Assembly (NCBI RefSeq): GCF_002140175.1 | Contig: NZ_NGMO01000001.1 | Coordinates: forward strand, 114,393-146,577 | Direction of reading: 5' to 3' | Length of the DNA: 32,185 bases | Origin: Candidatus Enterococcus wittei | GTDB lineage: Bacteria > Bacillota > Bacilli > Lactobacillales > Enterococcaceae | Shown here: positions 17,019 to 25,030 of the stretch, one piece after another | How positions within the stretch are numbered: position 1 is the first letter of the stretch | Layout of the letters: each line of letters begins with the position of its first letter | Position numbers and translations under genes: made by a program | The notes under the pieces: model-generated | The model's database searches: none | What the model was told of the DNA's origin: nothing | What the model saw: the letters and a program-made list of their open reading frames with translations, nothing else

Positions 17019-18376
17019 TTTTCCACTCCCCTTAGCATTGGCTGAAATTTCAAACTCGTTTCTATCTGTTCTTTATCAGCATCTGAATTAGCCACAATAC
17101 CACAGCCAGCGTATAAAATCCCCTGTATCTCACTAAATACACCCGAACGAATCGCTACAGCAAATTCGCCGACCCCATTCGTTAAGTCATACCAACCAAT
17201 CGGCGCACCATATAATCCTCTTCCAACCTCTTCTTTTTCTGCAAGCCATCTCATGGCAATTTCTTTTGGTTCTCCTCCTAATGCAGGAGAAGGATGAATC
17301 AAAGTGACCGCATCAAGTAAAGAGACCCCTTCTTTTCTCCTACCTTCAAAAGTCATACAAAGATGCTGGATGTCACGATTTTTCAGTAATTTACGTTCCG
17401 AAATAGATAATCTGCCTTCTACGATAGTGTTCAACTGTTCTTCTAAACGTTGAGCAACTAAGGCATGTTCCACCCCGTTTTTTAAGTCTTTTAAAAGTTC
17501 TTCCCCGTATCTCTCATCATCTTCTTTAGTTTCACCTCGAGGACTGGAGCCTGCGATACTCGTCGTCATGAATAAAGAGTCCGTTGCTTTAATTAAACGT
17601 TCTGGTGTTGCTCCAATAAAGACTCGTTGATTGGTTTCAAGAAAAAAGAGGTAAGTATGGGGTTGTTGCTTGGACAGATTTAGTAGAATGCGTTCGTTAG
17701 ATAAAAAATCCCCATATAGAGCCATTCTTCTAGCTAAGACGACTTTTTTCATAGGGATTTGATTCGACTGGATTGCTTCCTTACTTTCTTCGATGCTCTG
17801 CTTAAATTCGTTGATTGCTAACTCTTCCATCGACTTTATTTGATTTTTTGGAAAAGTGGGAATAGGTGCTTTGATCAAAGAATCCAGTCTTTGTTCCAAG
17901 TCTTCAAAATCTTTTAATAAACTTTTAGAAGACTTCCCTTTGTTGTGTACAGTAAAAACTACATTTGTCCCTGAATAATCTTGTTTGATTAATATACTAG
18001 GTAAAATAAAATAGCCATTTTCTAGTGCTCCCCAAAAAGGCTCTTTTTTACTTGTTGGATTGAATGGAAAACCTCCAAATAATACAGGGTTTACCGACAA
18101 TTTCCCGATTGTTAAAAATCTTTTAAAAAATTCTTGTTGGAATCTATGAATCTTAGAGGGAGTAATAATCCCCATATCATCCAATAGATTTTCCCCTAAC
18201 CCTAATAAGCTAAATTCTTTGTCCGGTGTTTGCCAAAAGAAGCGATTTCCTTTAAAGGAACCACTCCGAGTAAAAAGATTTTTTAAAGACTCTACATTCA
18301 ATGGACGGCTGTAACTAAAATACTCTTTTCCAGAGAGGGATTCCTCTTGAATCAAGCTATTTAATTTGATGTTCAA
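17015..18376 (-). CDS. menF: Menaquinone-specific isochorismate synthase MenF
   Basis: Isomerises chorismate to isochorismate; a chorismate-utilising enzyme of 453 residues. The C-terminal catalytic domain (about 190-450) contains GATPERLI, SIAGSSPRGETKEDDERYG, TLIHPSPALGGEP and GLYGAPIGWYD followed by GEFAVAIRSG, the conserved chorismate-binding set. The N-terminal part is poorly conserved, as usual. The start is TTG at 18376, overlapping the menE end by 20 bases, with GAGAGAGTG upstream. A salicylate-type or Ent-type isochorismate synthase is possible by fold, but the position between menE and menD gives the role. Confidence 0.92.
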   Translation of the reverse strand: MNIKLNSLIQEESLSGKEYFSYSRPLNVESLKNLFTRSGSFKGNRFFWQTPDKEFSLLGLGENLLDDMGIITPSKIHRFQQEFFKRFLTIGKLSVNPVLFGGFPFNPTSKKEPFWGALENGYFILPSILIKQDYSGTNVVFTVHNKGKSSKSLLKDFEDLEQRLDSLIKAPIPTFPKNQIKSMEELAINEFKQSIEESKEAIQSNQIPMKKVVLARRMALYGDFLSNERILLNLSKQQPHTYLFFLETNQRVFIGATPERLIKATDSLFMTTSIAGSSPRGETKEDDERYGEELLKDLKNGVEHALVAQRLEEQLNTIVEGRLSISERKLLKNRDIQHLCMTFEGRRKEGVSLLDAVTLIHPSPALGGEPKEIAMRWLAEKEEVGRGLYGAPIGWYDLTNGVGEFAVAIRSGVFSEIQGILYAGCGIVANSDADKEQIETSLKFQPMLRGVEK

Positions 18377-19841
18377 TATACTTCACTCTCTCTTCCGTCA
18401 TAAGCACTCGTTTGAGCGGTTTTCCAGTAGCCGTTTTCGGGATCTCGGATACTTGATAGATTTCAGTAGGATGTTTGTAGCGAGCAATTGTTTTTAAAAT
18501 TCCCATCATTTCTTCTTGGGTAATCATTTGTTTCAATTTCAAAAATAAAATCGGTGTTTGTCCCCATTCTTCATCTACTCTACCTACTACTACTGCTTCT
18601 TCTACTTTTTCTGAACTTAAAAAAGCAGCTTCGATTTCTCCAGGATAGATTGTTTCACCACCTGATATAATCCTTTCACTCATCCGACTAACGATATAGA
18701 GATCATTTTCATGATCTAAGTAGCCCCAATCTCCTGTTCGAAACCATCCGTCCTCTGTCCATGCATCACTGGCTACTTGATTTAAATAGCCACGAATAAT
18801 TGATGGACCTTTGACTAATATTTCTCCTGATTGATCCGTCGAATCCTCTTTGTTTATTTTCAAAGATACACCCATGAGTGCTTGACCAGAAGACCCTTTT
18901 TTTGTTTCTATTTTACTTGGCGATAATGCAGTGATTTGTGAGCATGTTTCTGTCATTCCATAAGAGAACATCAAAGGAACCTGCTTTTGTCGGCAATTCT
19001 CAATCAGTATTTCTTCACATGGTCCCCCACCTAATAGAATCATTTTTAATGAAGAGGGATAACCTTCTTTTGGAATGAATGGGATCAGTTTTTTAAGCAT
19101 TTTTGTCACCAGAGAAATATAAGTTCCTTGTCTTGATAAAAGAAGATCAGAAATTTCTTCAGGTGAAAATTTAGAATATAATCGTACGGAAATACCTAAT
19201 ACTAAAGACCGCACTATTATGGCTAATCCACTGATATGATAAAGAGGCACACAGCAGACCCAACTTTCATTTGGTAGGATCTTTAGACTTTTCGCTGTAG
19301 CTAAACTACTTGCGTGGTGATTCACATAAGTTTGAGGAACCCCTTTTGGTTTTCCAGTCGTTCCTGAGGTATACATGATCGAAGCAATCATTGATTCATC
19401 ATAGCCTAAATCCAGCCATTGACATGGTTCGATCCTTTGAAGTTGTTGTGGATCTGGAAAATCAATCGTCACAAGGTCTTCAAACTCTGGGGTTTCCTGA
19501 GTAGATACTACTATAGAAGTTTGGGCATCTTGAAGTTGGTTTTGGACCTCTACTTTGGCAAGACGCGTATTAATCAATTGGACTTCTATTCCTAATTCCC
19601 ATAACGCAAGGATCGTCAAATAACAATCTTTCGAATTCTCACTATAGATTGCTACTCGTTTCGTATTTTTAGGAAGCTGCTGTAAATAATAAGCTGCATA
19701 GCTTTGGACAATATGAGCTAGTTCACGAAAAGTGAAACATTCTTCCAACCAATAAAAAGCTGGCTCATTTGGACGAAGCTTTTCTTGTTGCAAAAGCCAG
19801 CTATTCGGTTGAGATTTATGGGAATTTGGGAAATTGATCAA
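18357..19841 (-). CDS. menE: o-Succinylbenzoate-CoA ligase MenE
   Basis: Adenylate-forming enzyme that activates o-succinylbenzoate with ATP and CoA. The P-loop-like motif [12 protein letters not shown], the [10 protein letters not shown] motif, the [12 protein letters not shown] hinge region and the C-terminal catalytic lysine in [10 protein letters not shown] are all present. The start is uncertain. Family members begin shortly before the NSWLLQ segment, so a TTG at 19841 (494 residues, 26-base overlap with menB) is chosen; ATGs at 19892 and 19919 would add N-terminal sequence lying wholly in menB. Overlap on both sides marks it as a translationally chained member of the operon. Confidence 0.9.
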   Translation of the reverse strand: MINFPNSHKSQPNSWLLQQEKLRPNEPAFYWLEECFTFRELAHIVQSYAAYYLQQLPKNTKRVAIYSENSKDCYLTILALWELGIEVQLINTRLAKVEVQNQLQDAQTSIVVSTQETPEFEDLVTIDFPDPQQLQRIEPCQWLDLGYDESMIASIMYTSGTTGKPKGVPQTYVNHHASSLATAKSLKILPNESWVCCVPLYHISGLAIIVRSLVLGISVRLYSKFSPEEISDLLLSRQGTYISLVTKMLKKLIPFIPKEGYPSSLKMILLGGGPCEEILIENCRQKQVPLMFSYGMTETCSQITALSPSKIETKKGSSGQALMGVSLKINKEDSTDQSGEILVKGPSIIRGYLNQVASDAWTEDGWFRTGDWGYLDHENDLYIVSRMSERIISGGETIYPGEIEAAFLSSEKVEEAVVVGRVDEEWGQTPILFLKLKQMITQEEMMGILKTIARYKHPTEIYQVSEIPKTATGKPLKRVLMTEERVKYIEHQIK

Positions 19842-20631
19842 AATTTGGTTCTCTTTTCTCTTTAAATGCGTCACGACCTTCTTGTGCTTCATCCATTGTA
19901 TAATACAGCAGTGTCGCATCCCCCGCTAATTGTTGAATTCCAGCTAAACCATCCGTATCCGCATTCATAGCTGCTTTGATCATTCTTAAAGCAAGTGGAC
20001 TTTTCTTCAACATCTCTTCCGCCCACTCTATCGTTACCTTTTCCACTTCTTCTAGTGGCACGACTGTATTGATCCAATTCATCGCTAGTGCTTCTTCTGC
20101 AGTATACTGCTTCGTCATGAACCACACTTCTTTGGCTTTTTTATGTCCGATTACCCGTGCCAAATAGCCTGAACCATAGCCACCGTCGAAGCTTCCTACA
20201 TTCGGTCCAGTTTGTCCAAATTTGGCATTTTCTGCCGCTATTGTGATATCGCACACAAGTTGTAAGACATTACCGCCACCAATTGACCAACCTTTGACCA
20301 TCGCAATTACTGGTTTAGGAATCACTCGAATCAGTCGTTGTAGATCAAGAACATTTAACCGTGGAATTTGATCTTCTCCTACATATCCCCCGTTGCCTCG
20401 TACTTTTTGATCGCCTCCTGAACAAAACGCTTGGTCTCCTGCACCTGTAAAAATAATTACTCCAATATCTTGCCGATCACGACTGATTGAAAAGGCTTCA
20501 ATCAATTCAAATACTGTTTTGGGTGTGAAAGCATTGTGTACTTCTGGTCGATTGATCGTGATTTTTGCAATTTTACCCGATTGTTCAAAAATTATTTCCT
20601 CATACTCTTTAATTTTCTGCCATTCTCTCAT
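19816..20631 (-). CDS. menB: 1,4-Dihydroxy-2-naphthoyl-CoA synthase MenB
   Basis: Crotonase-family enzyme performing the Dieckmann-type ring closure of o-succinylbenzoyl-CoA to DHNA-CoA. 271 residues, matching the usual size. Signatures are [10 protein letters not shown] (70-79), the oxyanion-hole GWSIGGGN (114-121) and [15 protein letters not shown] (140-154) carrying the active-site Asp149. The ATG at 20631 follows AGGAGG by 9 nt; an upstream in-frame codon at 20673 has no such site and falls inside the promoter. It is first in the operon, so the order is menB-E-F-D-H-C. The promoter has a -10 TATAAT and a cre-like sequence. Confidence 0.95.
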   Translation of the reverse strand: MREWQKIKEYEEIIFEQSGKIAKITINRPEVHNAFTPKTVFELIEAFSISRDRQDIGVIIFTGAGDQAFCSGGDQKVRGNGGYVGEDQIPRLNVLDLQRLIRVIPKPVIAMVKGWSIGGGNVLQLVCDITIAAENAKFGQTGPNVGSFDGGYGSGYLARVIGHKKAKEVWFMTKQYTAEEALAMNWINTVVPLEEVEKVTIEWAEEMLKKSPLALRMIKAAMNADTDGLAGIQQLAGDATLLYYTMDEAQEGRDAFKEKREPNFDQFPKFP

Positions 20632-20664
20632 CTCTTTTTTCCTCCTATAAAGCTGAATAGTTAC

Positions 20665-20697
20665 ATTATACACAAGAACTAAAGAAAACGTTTGTAA
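20665..20697 (-). promoter_or_regulatory. men operon promoter with cre-like site
   Basis: On the minus strand a consensus -10 TATAAT (20665-20670) lies 34 bp before the menB ATG. No good -35 hexamer is at the right spacing. Instead the region is filled by TTACAAACGTTTTCT (20683-20697), which matches the cre consensus with one mismatch. A -35-poor promoter overlapped by a cre-like element suggests regulated expression. Confidence 0.55.
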
Positions 20698-20720
20698 TTT
20701 TAAAATAATTTTAGAATTTC

Positions 20721-20729
20721 TGTTATACT
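20721..20729 (+). promoter_or_regulatory. menI promoter, extended -10
   Basis: TGTTATACT is an extended -10 (TGn plus TATACT) 31 bp before the menI ATG, divergent from the menB promoter. The -35 region is AT-rich without a clear hexamer. AAGGA provides the ribosome site. Confidence 0.55.
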
Positions 20730-20760
20730 AAACTAATAAGATAAAAGAAAGGAAAACCAA

Positions 20761-21120
20761 ATGGACTTATTACAACATTTAGGAATAAAGATATTAAAAG
20801 CTACGCAAGATCAAGTCGAATTAACATTAAAAATAACTGAGATCCATCATCAACCTTACGGCTACCTTCATGGTGGTATCAATGGAGTATTAATTGAAAC
20901 TGCTTGTAGCATAGGCGCTAACAGTTATTTAAAAGACCCTCACTATGCTGTTGGAGTCGATTTGCAAGTGAGTCATTTAAATAAAGCCTCCTCTGGTACT
21001 TTAAGAGTTATTGCAAAACCAAATAAAGTCGGTCAAACGCTTCATTTTTGGGAAGCCACGATTTTATTAGATGATCAAACAATTATTGCCACGGGCCATT
21101 GTACATTGCTAATCAAATAG
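20761..21120 (+). CDS. menI: Hotdog-fold thioesterase, probable DHNA-CoA thioesterase MenI
   Basis: Predicted to hydrolyse 1,4-dihydroxy-2-naphthoyl-CoA to DHNA, completing the steps between MenB and the prenyltransferase MenA. The 119-residue protein is a PaaI-type hotdog domain. It has the HHQPYGYLHGG segment (29-39) that shapes the active site, the catalytic glutamate E46 in LIETACS, and the late VSHLNKA and GHCTLLIK strands. The fold alone would allow other aryl-CoA substrates. Its location back-to-back with menB, with facing promoters 129 bp apart, makes MenI the best call. The ATG is set by AAGGA about 8 nt upstream. Confidence 0.83.
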   Translation: MDLLQHLGIKILKATQDQVELTLKITEIHHQPYGYLHGGINGVLIETACSIGANSYLKDPHYAVGVDLQVSHLNKASSGTLRVIAKPNKVGQTLHFWEATILLDDQTIIATGHCTLLIK

Positions 21121-21330
21121 TTTTGTTAGCTAAAATAAAGTTCTGATATAAATATATCAATAACTATACTATGTTCCTCTAATTCTAGATTTTTTATTGG
21201 AAGTATCACTTAGAAAGATATCTTTTCTTAAAGAAACTCGTTATTTTCTTTGATAATTCCCTACAATCTTTATGTCCATTTTCACTCTTTTTTCATTCAG
21301 CTTTATTCCCAGTTAATGACATTTCATTCG

Positions 21331-21361
21331 AAAAAACAGAAAAAGCTTGGTTCTACCAAGC
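21331..21361 (-). terminator. Small hairpin with T-run facing left, upstream of the yitT-like gene
   Basis: Stem GCTTGG (21345-21350) pairs with CCAAGC (21356-21361). On the minus strand it is followed by TTTTTCTGTTTTTT, the form of an intrinsic terminator. No minus-strand gene lies to its right, so its client is unknown; it may stop antisense transcription towards menI. The rest of 21121-21452 shows no gene. Confidence 0.45.
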
Positions 21362-21452
21362 ACCTCTAATATTTCAAAAATGAACTTAATTGGTTTTCAT
21401 GAGCCATTCTGCGAATAATTTCTATGCTAAAAAACTTTTAGGTGGTGAAAAA

Positions 21453-22301
21453 ATGAAACATTGGCAAAAAATAATCTGGATCTACATAAAAATCGTATTT
21501 GCCTTAGCCATTATGGCAATGAGTATCAATATGTTTTTAGGGCCTCACCATGTTGCAGCTGGGGGTGTAAGTGGACTTGGCATCTTATTAGAATTTGCTT
21601 TAGGAATTGATAGAGCAACAGTGATCTTCGTTCTCAATGTGATCCTACTGATATTAGCTTTAGTTTTCTTAGGGAAAAAAACTTTTTCCAAGGTCCTTTT
21701 CGGAAGTATCGTATTCCCCTTGGTTGTCGCCATCGTCCCTGAATATATGGTTACTGCAGATCGTCTTTTATCCGTAATATTCGGTAGCGCCATTTTTGCT
21801 TTTGGAGTAGCGATTTTATACAAAAACAACTCTTCCAGTGGTGGAACAACCATTCCTCCGCTAATTTTCAAAAAATACTTTCAATTGAGTCCCTCTATCG
21901 GCTTATTGATGACAGATGCTGTCGTTGTCTCTTTGACACTATTCGTCTTCGGTTTTGATGAGTTTTTATATGCTATCTTCTCAATCGTCATCACTTCGAT
22001 TGTGATGTCTTATATTGAGACAGGAACGAACCGCAAAAAATCCATCATGATATTGAGTGAGCACAAAATAGCGGAGATACAGGTACGCATGAGTGAGGAA
22101 ATCAGTCGCAATGTGACTATTCTACAAGCTAGAGGCGGCACCCATCAGCAATCCAAAGAAGTCTTATTGATCGTCGTAACTGATCAAGAATTTGCTAAAG
22201 TCAAACCGCTGATTGAAGAAATCGATCCACAAGCTTTCGTTATCGTCAATAATGTGGCAGAAGTGCTGGGAAAGGGTTTTACGTACCATCCGATCGAATG
22301 A
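21453..22301 (+). CDS. YitT family membrane protein (DUF161 + DUF2179)
   Basis: 282 residues: an N-terminal hydrophobic part with five or six helices (about 8-190) that includes the characteristic GPHHVAAGGVSGLGILLEF and NNSSSGGTTIP segments, then a C-terminal cytosolic DUF2179 domain (about 200-280) with IMILSEHKIAEI and RGGTHQQSKEVLLIVV. The family is widespread in Firmicutes and its function is not established; transport is often assumed. The ATG at 21453 is chosen because AGGTGG precedes it; an in-frame codon 63 bases earlier adds a non-conserved tail. It appears monocistronic. The next terminator is 270 bp downstream. Confidence 0.87.
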   Translation: MKHWQKIIWIYIKIVFALAIMAMSINMFLGPHHVAAGGVSGLGILLEFALGIDRATVIFVLNVILLILALVFLGKKTFSKVLFGSIVFPLVVAIVPEYMVTADRLLSVIFGSAIFAFGVAILYKNNSSSGGTTIPPLIFKKYFQLSPSIGLLMTDAVVVSLTLFVFGFDEFLYAIFSIVITSIVMSYIETGTNRKKSIMILSEHKIAEIQVRMSEEISRNVTILQARGGTHQQSKEVLLIVVTDQEFAKVKPLIEEIDPQAFVIVNNVAEVLGKGFTYHPIE

Positions 22302-22572
22302 CTTTTTTGAAACACCAATATCAAATTTTTTAGACAAGCTAGATTTTTAATATTAAGTGAAGGATACTAAAATCTTGCCTCTTTCAATCACCTGTCCTCA
22401 CTAAAAAGAAGCATTCCAATGGGATTTGTCTCAATATTTTTGACATAGTCTTTTCTTCTACCTAGGAGCAAATTATAAATTCAATCAACTGTTTTTCTAA
22501 GCATATCAAAATCGTTTCTTGAAACTTTATATATCCTTATCTCTAGCAATCTATAAATAGAAATAATCAACT
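22302..22572 (+). other. Noncoding region between the yitT-like gene and ohr
   Basis: No ORF with a ribosome site was found on either strand. It contains an isolated perfect -35 hexamer (TTGACA near 22440) without a matching -10. Its right end is a strong terminator, so it is either a long 3' UTR of the yitT-like gene or a short noncoding transcript. Confidence 0.4.
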
Positions 22573-22610
22573 AGCCACCAGTTATCATTGATTCTGGTGG
22601 TTTATTTTTT
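22573..22610 (+). terminator. Intrinsic terminator upstream of ohr
   Basis: Stem CCACCAG (22575-22581) pairs with CTGGTGG (22594-22600), extended by two further pairs, and is followed by TTTATTTTTTATTT. It is oriented for plus-strand transcripts and insulates ohr from readthrough. Confidence 0.8.
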
Positions 22611-22646
22611 ATTTATTCTTCTTTATTTTTTCCTCAAACAAGTTAT

Positions 22647-22684
22647 TTGCAAATCTCAATTATATTGCATACAATTTAATTGTT
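22647..22684 (+). promoter_or_regulatory. ohr promoter with OhrR operator
   Basis: -35 TTGCAA (22647-22652), a 17-bp spacer and -10 TACAAT (22670-22675). The -10 is part of TACAATTTAATTGTT (22670-22684), an inverted repeat ACAATT-T-AATTGT that matches the OhrR box known from Bacillus ohrA. Bound OhrR would block the promoter. Confidence 0.85.
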
Positions 22685-22713
22685 CAAAACATAATATGAA
22701 GGAGTGGTTTTTA

Positions 22714-23124
22714 ATGAAAAAAATGTATTCAACAAAAATGATCAATACCGGTGGACGTTCTGGTGAAGTTCACAGCCCAGATAATTCTTTTAAATTGAAC
22801 ATTGCAGCACCTGGTAAACGTGTAGAAAATGCGACAAATCCTGAACAACTGTTTGCTGCCGGTTACAGTGCGTGCTTCAATAGTGCGTTAGAATTGATCA
22901 AAGGACAAAAAAATATCGATGGTGCATCAACTATTAGCGCACAAGTTTCTTTATATTCAGATGGTGAAGCAAGTTTCACTCTAGGGGTAGAAATCGAAGG
23001 TCATGTTGAAGGTCTTTCTTTGGATGAAACACAAGAATTGTTAGAAGCTGCTCATAAAGTATGTCCATATTCAAAAGCAACAGCTGGTAACATTGAAGTC
23101 ACTTTAAAAGCAGTAGAAAACTAG
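22714..23124 (+). CDS. ohr: Organic hydroperoxide resistance protein Ohr
   Basis: Thiol peroxidase of the OsmC/Ohr family that reduces organic hydroperoxides using lipoylated protein or dithiols. 136 residues. The two redox cysteines are C54 in AAGYSACFNSAL and C117 in KVCPYSKAT, and the active-site R15 (GGRSG) and E44 (NPEQLFAAGY) are in place, which separates Ohr from OsmC. The ATG at 22714 follows AAGGAGTGG; upstream in-frame codons run back through the promoter and terminator and cannot be coding. It is followed 46 bp later by its repressor gene, and an OhrR box covers the -10. Confidence 0.94.
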   Translation: MKKMYSTKMINTGGRSGEVHSPDNSFKLNIAAPGKRVENATNPEQLFAAGYSACFNSALELIKGQKNIDGASTISAQVSLYSDGEASFTLGVEIEGHVEGLSLDETQELLEAAHKVCPYSKATAGNIEVTLKAVEN

Positions 23125-23170
23125 ATTTTCGCAATATACTGACAGGAAAATAAAAATGGAGGTGGTAAAT

Positions 23171-23602
23171 TTGGAAGAGTTATTGTTAGAAAATCAATTG
23201 TGCTTTCCCTTGTATGCCACCTCTAAAGAAATTATTCGGTACTATGGTCCATTACTTAAACCATTGAATTTGACCTATACCCAATACCTTGTCATGTTAG
23301 TATTGTGGGAGAAGAAGCGAACAAATGTCAAAGAGTTAGGACACCTTTTATGTTTAGACTCAGGAACACTAACGCCTGTTTTGAAGAAATTAGCAGATAA
23401 AAACTATCTTGAGCGTAATAGAGAGCCATTAGATGAACGGATCTTGATCTTAACACTTACTCCTACAGGGGATGCATTACAAGAAAAAGCCAAAGATATC
23501 CCAACAAAGATCAAAGACTTTTTGCCTTTAGAACCAGAAGAGTTAACTTTATTGCTCCAATTAACTAAAAAAATGCTCGTTCATTTTGAGCAAGACAAAT
23601 AA
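23171..23602 (+). CDS. ohrR: MarR-family organic peroxide sensor OhrR
   Basis: Repressor of ohr inactivated by oxidation of a single reactive cysteine. The LENQLCFPLYATSKEI segment near the N terminus carries the sensing Cys at position 11 from this start, equivalent to Cys15 of B. subtilis OhrR. The winged-helix DNA-binding region contains LDSGTLTPVLKKL, and the wing DERILILTLT, both characteristic of OhrR. No C-terminal cysteine is present, so it is a one-Cys type needing a small thiol for disulphide formation. TTG at 23171 is preferred because GGAGGTGG lies 6-8 nt upstream; an ATG at 23156 with a weaker AGGA site is the alternative (148 residues). Cotranscribed with ohr, so it should control its own synthesis. 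Confidence 0.92.
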   Translation: MEELLLENQLCFPLYATSKEIIRYYGPLLKPLNLTYTQYLVMLVLWEKKRTNVKELGHLLCLDSGTLTPVLKKLADKNYLERNREPLDERILILTLTPTGDALQEKAKDIPTKIKDFLPLEPEELTLLLQLTKKMLVHFEQDK

Positions 23603-23636
23603 TACGTTTGTATGTTGTTCTCTACAAACCTGTTTC

Positions 23637-23694
23637 ACAAGTCAGATCCAACAAAAATAGTTCATTATTTTTGTTGGATCTGACTTGTTTTTTG
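23637..23694 (+). terminator. Strong terminator after ohrR
   Basis: A perfect 23-bp stem (23637-23659 with 23666-23688) has a 6-nt loop and is followed by a T-run. The stem is unusually long for an intrinsic terminator. It ends the ohr-ohrR transcript. Confidence 0.85.
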
Positions 23695-23925
23695 TATCAA
23701 TTATTTTTGTTTGCTTTGAATATTACTCCAATTATTTTCTTTACTACTGAGGAACTGATTATTGGATGAGCCCTCACTTTTCTTTTCGATAGATCAACAA
23801 AAAAGAGTAAAAAGTATTCAACAAACTCTAATGATGTTTGCTAAATTGTTCCTTGCCTTTTGGCTCGCAAAAAAAACTCAATTGTTCTAAAATAGTCCTA
23901 GATAAATGAAGGAGGCTAAATCAAG

Positions 23926-24900
23926 ATGTGTACATCGATCACTTATACAACAAAAGATCATTATTTTGGACGTAACTTGGACTTAGATGTTTCCTACAAC
24001 GAGCGGATCACCATCACCCCAAGAAACTTTCCCTTTAGCTATCGAAAGGTCTCTGACCAGCCTACACATTATGCAATCATTGGGATGGCAACAATAGTTG
24101 ATAACTATCCTTTATACTTTGATGCCATGAATGAAAAAGGTCTAAGTATGGCTGGTTTGAATTTCCCTGGAAATGCTCATTTTTTTGAGGAAGATCCCAA
24201 CAAAACGAATATCACACCCTTTGAATTTATTCCTTGGCTACTTAGCCAGTGTGAAAATGTTCAGGAAGCAAAAAAATTATTATCAGAAATCAATTTAGTC
24301 GATATCAACTTTAGTAAAGAACTTCCACTTTCTCCATTACATTGGATGTTAGCTGACCAAACATCCGCTATTGTTATTGAGTCTGTTGCTGAAGGATTGA
24401 AAATATATGATAATCCAATTGGTGTATTAACCAATAATCCAACATTTGATTATCAAATGTTTAATTTAAACAATTATCGCTACCTGTCTTCTAAAGTTTC
24501 TGACAATCATTTTTCAGATAAACTTGATTTATCTGTTTATAGTCGTGGGATGGGTGGTTTAGGCTTGCCTGGTGACCTATCCTCCGTTTCACGTTTTGTC
24601 AAAGCAACATTTACAAAATTGAATTCTGTATCGGGTGATTCAGAAGAAGAAAGTGTTAACCAATTTTTCCATATTTTAAAATCAGTAGAACAACAAAAAG
24701 GTTTATGTGATGTCGGTAACGGCCAGTTTGAATACACTATTTATTCCTCTTGCTGTAACATGGATCAAGGAATTTATTATTATACGACTTATAATAATAA
24801 TCAAATTAGCGCAGTAAATATGCATAATGAAGATTTAAATAGCAACGAATTGATTACCTATCCATTGGTAGAACAAGAACAAATCAATTATATCAATTAG
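23926..24900 (+). CDS. bsh: Choloylglycine hydrolase family protein, probable bile salt hydrolase
   Basis: N-terminal-nucleophile amidase that probably cleaves glycine or taurine from conjugated bile salts. 324 residues. After removal of Met1 the nucleophile is Cys2 (MCTSITY). The other family residues are present: R16 and D19 in FGRNLDLD, N79 in AGLNF, N171 in LTNNPTF and R223 in SVSRFVKATF. The segments GMGGLGLPGDLSSVSRF and QQKGLCDVG are those of Gram-positive BSH proteins. Penicillin V acylases and acyl-homoserine-lactone acylases share the fold, so the substrate is inferred. No signal peptide, so cytosolic. AAGGAGG precedes the ATG. It is a lone transcription unit between strong terminators at 23637-23694 and 24945-24992; no clear promoter was identified. 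Confidence 0.88.
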   Translation: MCTSITYTTKDHYFGRNLDLDVSYNERITITPRNFPFSYRKVSDQPTHYAIIGMATIVDNYPLYFDAMNEKGLSMAGLNFPGNAHFFEEDPNKTNITPFEFIPWLLSQCENVQEAKKLLSEINLVDINFSKELPLSPLHWMLADQTSAIVIESVAEGLKIYDNPIGVLTNNPTFDYQMFNLNNYRYLSSKVSDNHFSDKLDLSVYSRGMGGLGLPGDLSSVSRFVKATFTKLNSVSGDSEEESVNQFFHILKSVEQQKGLCDVGNGQFEYTIYSSCCNMDQGIYYYTTYNNNQISAVNMHNEDLNSNELITYPLVEQEQINYIN

Positions 24901-24944
24901 AACTGTCCTATTTAGCTAATGTCAATGTTTAAAGTATTAGAGAT

Positions 24945-24992
24945 ATTAAAAGACCTTAAAAACAGTGTGTACTGTTTTTAAGGTCTTTTAAT
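24945..24992. terminator. Bidirectional terminator between bsh and the surface protein gene
   Basis: A perfect 21-bp stem (24945-24965 with 24972-24992) has a 6-nt loop. Its A-rich and T-rich ends allow termination of both the plus-strand bsh transcript and the converging minus-strand surface-protein transcript. Confidence 0.85.
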
Positions 24993-25030
24993 TATAACTT
25001 TAGTTATTCAGGTTATATAAGAACTAGCTC

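Noticed and set aside
22588-22713. N-terminal membrane extension of Ohr
   Set aside because: This stretch contains the terminator tail, promoter and OhrR box; translation starts at 22714 after AAGGAGTGG.
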